NCBI GenBank assembly: GCA_959604355.1
Contig: CAUHAO010000029.1
Coordinates: 1-17,219, forward strand
Source: an uncultured Eubacteriales bacterium
GTDB lineage: Bacteria; Bacillota; Clostridia; Oscillospirales; UBA644
Direction of reading: 5' to 3'
Length of the DNA stretch: 17,219 nt
Shown: piece by piece, positions 15,134 through 17,219 of the stretch
Layout of the letters: every line of letters starts with the position of its first letter
Numbering within the stretch: position 1 is the first letter of the stretch
Notes under the pieces: model-generated
Told to the model about the DNA's origin: nothing
Seen by the model: the letters and a program-made list of their open reading frames with translations, nothing else
The model's database searches: none
Made by a program: the position numbers and the translations under genes

Positions 15134-15556
15134 ATGCACGAAACAGATAAAAACAAGTCTCCTTATCGAGGCATCTGGATACCTGTACTGACCATGATTG
15201 CCATTCCAGCGCTTTTATTTGTGTTTTTCTTCAATATTTTTTCGGAGTATCAGCATTTTTCAGAGGCGCTTACTTTTTGGGAATCTGTTTGTTTTGCCGG
15301 TATTATAGGATCGCTTTTCTGCCTGTCATACATCATAGGCGGAGGATTGAGCGTTCCGTTTTCCGTGGTGAAAGAACGCGTCGGCGGCTTTTTTTCGGAT
15401 TGCGGAGTGTCGTTGAGACTTGCACTTGAGTGGTATTGGGACGAGGTCAAAAGCGGCGGTATCGTTTTCTGGATATTACTTATCCTCATAGCGTTCAATT
15501 TCTTCCTTGCGATCAAGGGCGGGGTCGAATTTCTGGCGTTATATAAAGTTGAATAA
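15134..15556 (+). CDS. Integral membrane protein, unknown function
   Basis: A 140-residue protein with a charged N-terminus (MHETDKNKSPYRG) and three clear membrane segments: about 15-36 (WIPVLTMIAIPALLFVFFF), 51-70 (VCFAGIIGSLFCLSYII) and 112-131 (FWILLILIAFNFFLAI). The loop between segments 2 and 3 is basic to mixed (VVKERVGGFFSDCG). I recognise no family and no catalytic motif. Start: GGAGG 5 nt before ATG 15134; the frame also runs up to a TTG at 15074, but that TTG is the -35 box of the promoter, so it cannot be the start. Single-gene unit between two terminators; no functional link to its neighbours is visible. Confidence 0.82.
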   Translation: MHETDKNKSPYRGIWIPVLTMIAIPALLFVFFFNIFSEYQHFSEALTFWESVCFAGIIGSLFCLSYIIGGGLSVPFSVVKERVGGFFSDCGVSLRLALEWYWDEVKSGGIVFWILLILIAFNFFLAIKGGVEFLALYKVE

Positions 15557-15560
15557 TAAA

Positions 15561-15593
15561 ATAAAAACGGGATCGATGCGGTCCCGTTTTTAT
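15561..15593. terminator. Bidirectional terminator between convergent genes
   Basis: A perfect 12-bp stem, ATAAAAACGGGA (15561-15572) with TCCCGTTTTTAT (15582-15593), around a 9-nt loop. The GC core is flanked by A-run and T-run, so it can end transcription both from the membrane protein gene (stop 15556) and from the HerA-like gene (stop 15599). Confidence 0.92.
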
Positions 15594-15598
15594 ACTTG

Positions 15599-17119
15599 TC
15601 AGAATAATTTTTTGATGTTTCCGAGTATTCCGCGAGCAATAGAGCGCCCGACTTCTCTGCCGATTGAAGACATAGCGGAATTCGTAACTTTCGTAATGGC
15701 AGAGGATTTCTTTTTCGTCGCCTTCTTTTTCTCTGCGGCAGCTTTCGCCTTTTGTTCTTCCTTTTCCTTTGCAGCCTTCGCCTTTGCTTTTTCCGCTTCT
15801 TCGGCCTTCTTCTTTTCTTCATCTTCTGCGGCTTTGCGCCCGGCAGTGATTATTTCGTACGCGGACTCGTTATCTACCGAAAGTTCGTATATTCCATACA
15901 TGTCGTCGGCATGAATCTCCGCATTACGTCTGTCATCGTCGATAGCGCCCATCATGGACTGCGGAGGAAGAATCGTCGCCTTTTCAACAACTGTCGGACG
16001 TCCTTTTTCGTCAAGAAAGCTTACGAGAGCTTCGCCTGTGCCAAGCTCTGTTATGGCTGTCTCTGTATCGAAATTCGGATTTACACGGAATGACTGCGCC
16101 GCGGCACGTATAGCTTTTTGCTCCGCCGGAGTATATGCTCTGAGAGCGTGCTGGACACGGTTGCCCAGCTGCGACAAAACAGAATTCGGAATGTCCGACG
16201 GCTGTTGTGTTATGAAATAGACTCCGACACCTTTTGAACGAATGAGCTTTACTATCTGCTCGATTTTATCTGTCAACGCTTTCGGAGCGTCTCTGAACAA
16301 AAGGTGAGCCTCGTCAAAGAAGAACACGAGTTTCGGCTTTGCGGGGTCTCCGACCTCGGGCAGTTCTTCAAAAAGCTCAGCAAGCAGCCAAAGCATGAAC
16401 GTCGAATAGAGCAGAGGGGATTGATAGAGCTTTGCACAATGGAATACGTTTATGTAGCCTCTTCCGTCATCGGCTGTCTGCATCCAGTTCTCGAGTTTTA
16501 TATCGGGTTCTCCGAAGAAGAGCGTGCCGCCTGCGTCTTCGAGCTGTAAAAGCGCTCTCTGTATAGCACCTGCAGACTGTTTTGAGATGTTTCCGTATTC
16601 GTTGAGCAGTTCCGCCGCGTGTTCGGAAACATAAGCCACCATTGCACGCAAGTCTTTAAGATCTATGAGCATCCAACCCTTGTCGTCTGCCACACGGAAC
16701 GCGATCGTAAGAACGCCCGTCTGAACGTCTGTCAGGTTGAGCAGACGCGCAAGCATCGTCGCCCCCATCTCGCTGACTGTCGTGCGAACGGGGTGACCGC
16801 TTTCTCCGTAAACATCCCAGAATCGGACGGGAAAGCTTTTGCATTTGAATTCGTTTTCGTCAATGCCGATATTCCGCAGGCGTTTTGTTATATTTTCATT
16901 CTTTTCGCCGATTTTCACGCATCCCGAAAGATCCCCCTTTATGTCGGCAAGAAATACGGGAACTCCCATTTCGGAAAACGATTCCGCCATAACTTTGAGC
17001 GTTACGGTTTTACCTGTGCCCGTGGCACCGCATATAAGACCGTGCCTGTTTGCCATATTCGGGAGTATGTACGCCTCATTTTCGCCTTTACCAACGAGTA
17101 TCTTGTTGTCTTTAAGCAT
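15599..17119 (-). CDS. HerA/YjgR-like ATPase (DUF853 family)
   Basis: A 506-residue P-loop ATPase of the HerA/FtsK-related DUF853 (YjgR) family. The N-terminus MLKDNKILVGKGENEAYILP leads to NMANRHGLICGATGTGKTVTLK with Walker A at 31-38; FLADIKGDLSG at 56-66; Walker B LVFFFDEAHLLF at 264-275; GVGVYFITQQPSDIP at 297-311 (sensor region with TQQ); NRVQHALRAYTPAEQKA at 320-336. Residues about 430-470 are an Ala/Lys/Glu coiled-coil-like linker, then a basic tail ending GILGNIKKLF. Start: GGAGGT is 9 nt before ATG 17119 and this N-terminus matches the family; the frame stays open to the window edge, but the extra residues look non-family. Role unknown: a DNA-translocating ATPase by fold; no NurA nuclease gene is adjacent. 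Confidence 0.92.
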   Translation of the reverse strand: MLKDNKILVGKGENEAYILPNMANRHGLICGATGTGKTVTLKVMAESFSEMGVPVFLADIKGDLSGCVKIGEKNENITKRLRNIGIDENEFKCKSFPVRFWDVYGESGHPVRTTVSEMGATMLARLLNLTDVQTGVLTIAFRVADDKGWMLIDLKDLRAMVAYVSEHAAELLNEYGNISKQSAGAIQRALLQLEDAGGTLFFGEPDIKLENWMQTADDGRGYINVFHCAKLYQSPLLYSTFMLWLLAELFEELPEVGDPAKPKLVFFFDEAHLLFRDAPKALTDKIEQIVKLIRSKGVGVYFITQQPSDIPNSVLSQLGNRVQHALRAYTPAEQKAIRAAAQSFRVNPNFDTETAITELGTGEALVSFLDEKGRPTVVEKATILPPQSMMGAIDDDRRNAEIHADDMYGIYELSVDNESAYEIITAGRKAAEDEEKKKAEEAEKAKAKAAKEKEEQKAKAAAEKKKATKKKSSAITKVTNSAMSSIGREVGRSIARGILGNIKKLF

Positions 17120-17219
17120 CGCTTCAAGACCTCCGGGAAGTGTTGATGATTTGTATTGGGGGATTGCCCGGCCTTCCGGGCTGGTGGAGGCGAGGACAGC
17201 AAAACCGGACACACCATCG
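17120..17219 (-). other. Upstream region of the HerA-like gene, no gene assigned
   Basis: This 100-bp edge stretch remains open in two minus-strand frames but has no family-like protein and no clear -35/-10 pair. It contains a perfect small palindrome GCCCGG-CCTT-CCGGGC (17166-17181) and is more GC-rich than its surroundings. The palindrome could be the end of a terminator or a fragment of a dispersed repeat; nothing supports a firm call. Confidence 0.35.

Noticed and set aside
15250..15822. Arg/Lys-rich minus-strand frame that looks like a basic nucleic-acid-binding protein
   Set aside because: The basic run is the +1 frame of the Ala/Lys/Glu linker codons of the HerA-like gene, and the frame then crosses the bidirectional terminator and the opposing gene.
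17120..17212. N-terminal extension of the HerA-like protein from GTG 17212
   Set aside because: ATG 17119 has GGAGGT at 9 nt and gives the usual family N-terminus; the extension has no family likeness.
1..17219. CRISPR array, insertion sequence, phage or toxin-antitoxin genes
   Set aside because: No regularly spaced repeats, transposase, integrase or paired small toxin/antitoxin genes were found on either strand.

Overview
The window looks like chromosomal DNA from an anaerobic Firmicute (Clostridia-type, plausibly a gut or rumen lineage). The grounds are the oxygen-sensitive glycyl radical enzyme and its activase, near-consensus sigma-A-like promoters (TTGACA-17-TATAAT), strong GGAGG ribosome binding sites, a TTG start codon, and a gene set (YtrA/YtrB-type ABC operon, DegV, YnbB-type PLP enzyme) typical of that phylum. 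I see no rRNA, tRNA, CRISPR array, transposase or phage gene. No gene-free stretch exceeds 300 bases.

Left part (1-4402): the 3' tail of an unidentified plus-strand gene and a terminator, then a minus-strand operon read from 4305 down to 159. It encodes an ABC ATPase, a 959-residue ABC-2-like permease with a very large soluble C-terminal half, and a GntR/YtrA regulator as the last gene. Its promoter is near-consensus, and a perfect 12+3+12 palindrome sits just downstream of the -10, a natural operator for the regulator (inferred autoregulation).

Middle (4414-8590): a second minus-strand operon pairs a YnbB-type PLP lyase-like enzyme with a RimK-like ATP-grasp ligase through an ATGA overlap. 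Divergent from it are a DegV fatty-acid-binding protein and an AIM24/TIGR00266 protein, each with its own promoter and terminator. The AIM24 leader carries what looks like the decayed C-terminal end of a SpoIIE/PP2C-type phosphatase gene.

Core of interest (8631-14602): an AraC-family regulator is divergent from a four-gene operon: a 710-residue glycyl radical enzyme with a GCIEN active-site loop, its radical SAM activase (short form without the ferredoxin-like insert), a zinc-dependent MDR alcohol/polyol dehydrogenase, and an SGNH/GDSL hydrolase. Tight spacing suggests one regulated catabolic pathway. The best reading is hydrolysis of an ester or acyl group, radical C-O or C-X bond cleavage, and redox processing of the product, but the substrate cannot be named. 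This is the best candidate for an undescribed system here.

Right part (14759-17219): two small membrane proteins of unknown function, each followed by a terminator, then a convergent minus-strand HerA/YjgR (DUF853) ATPase whose start is best placed at 17119.
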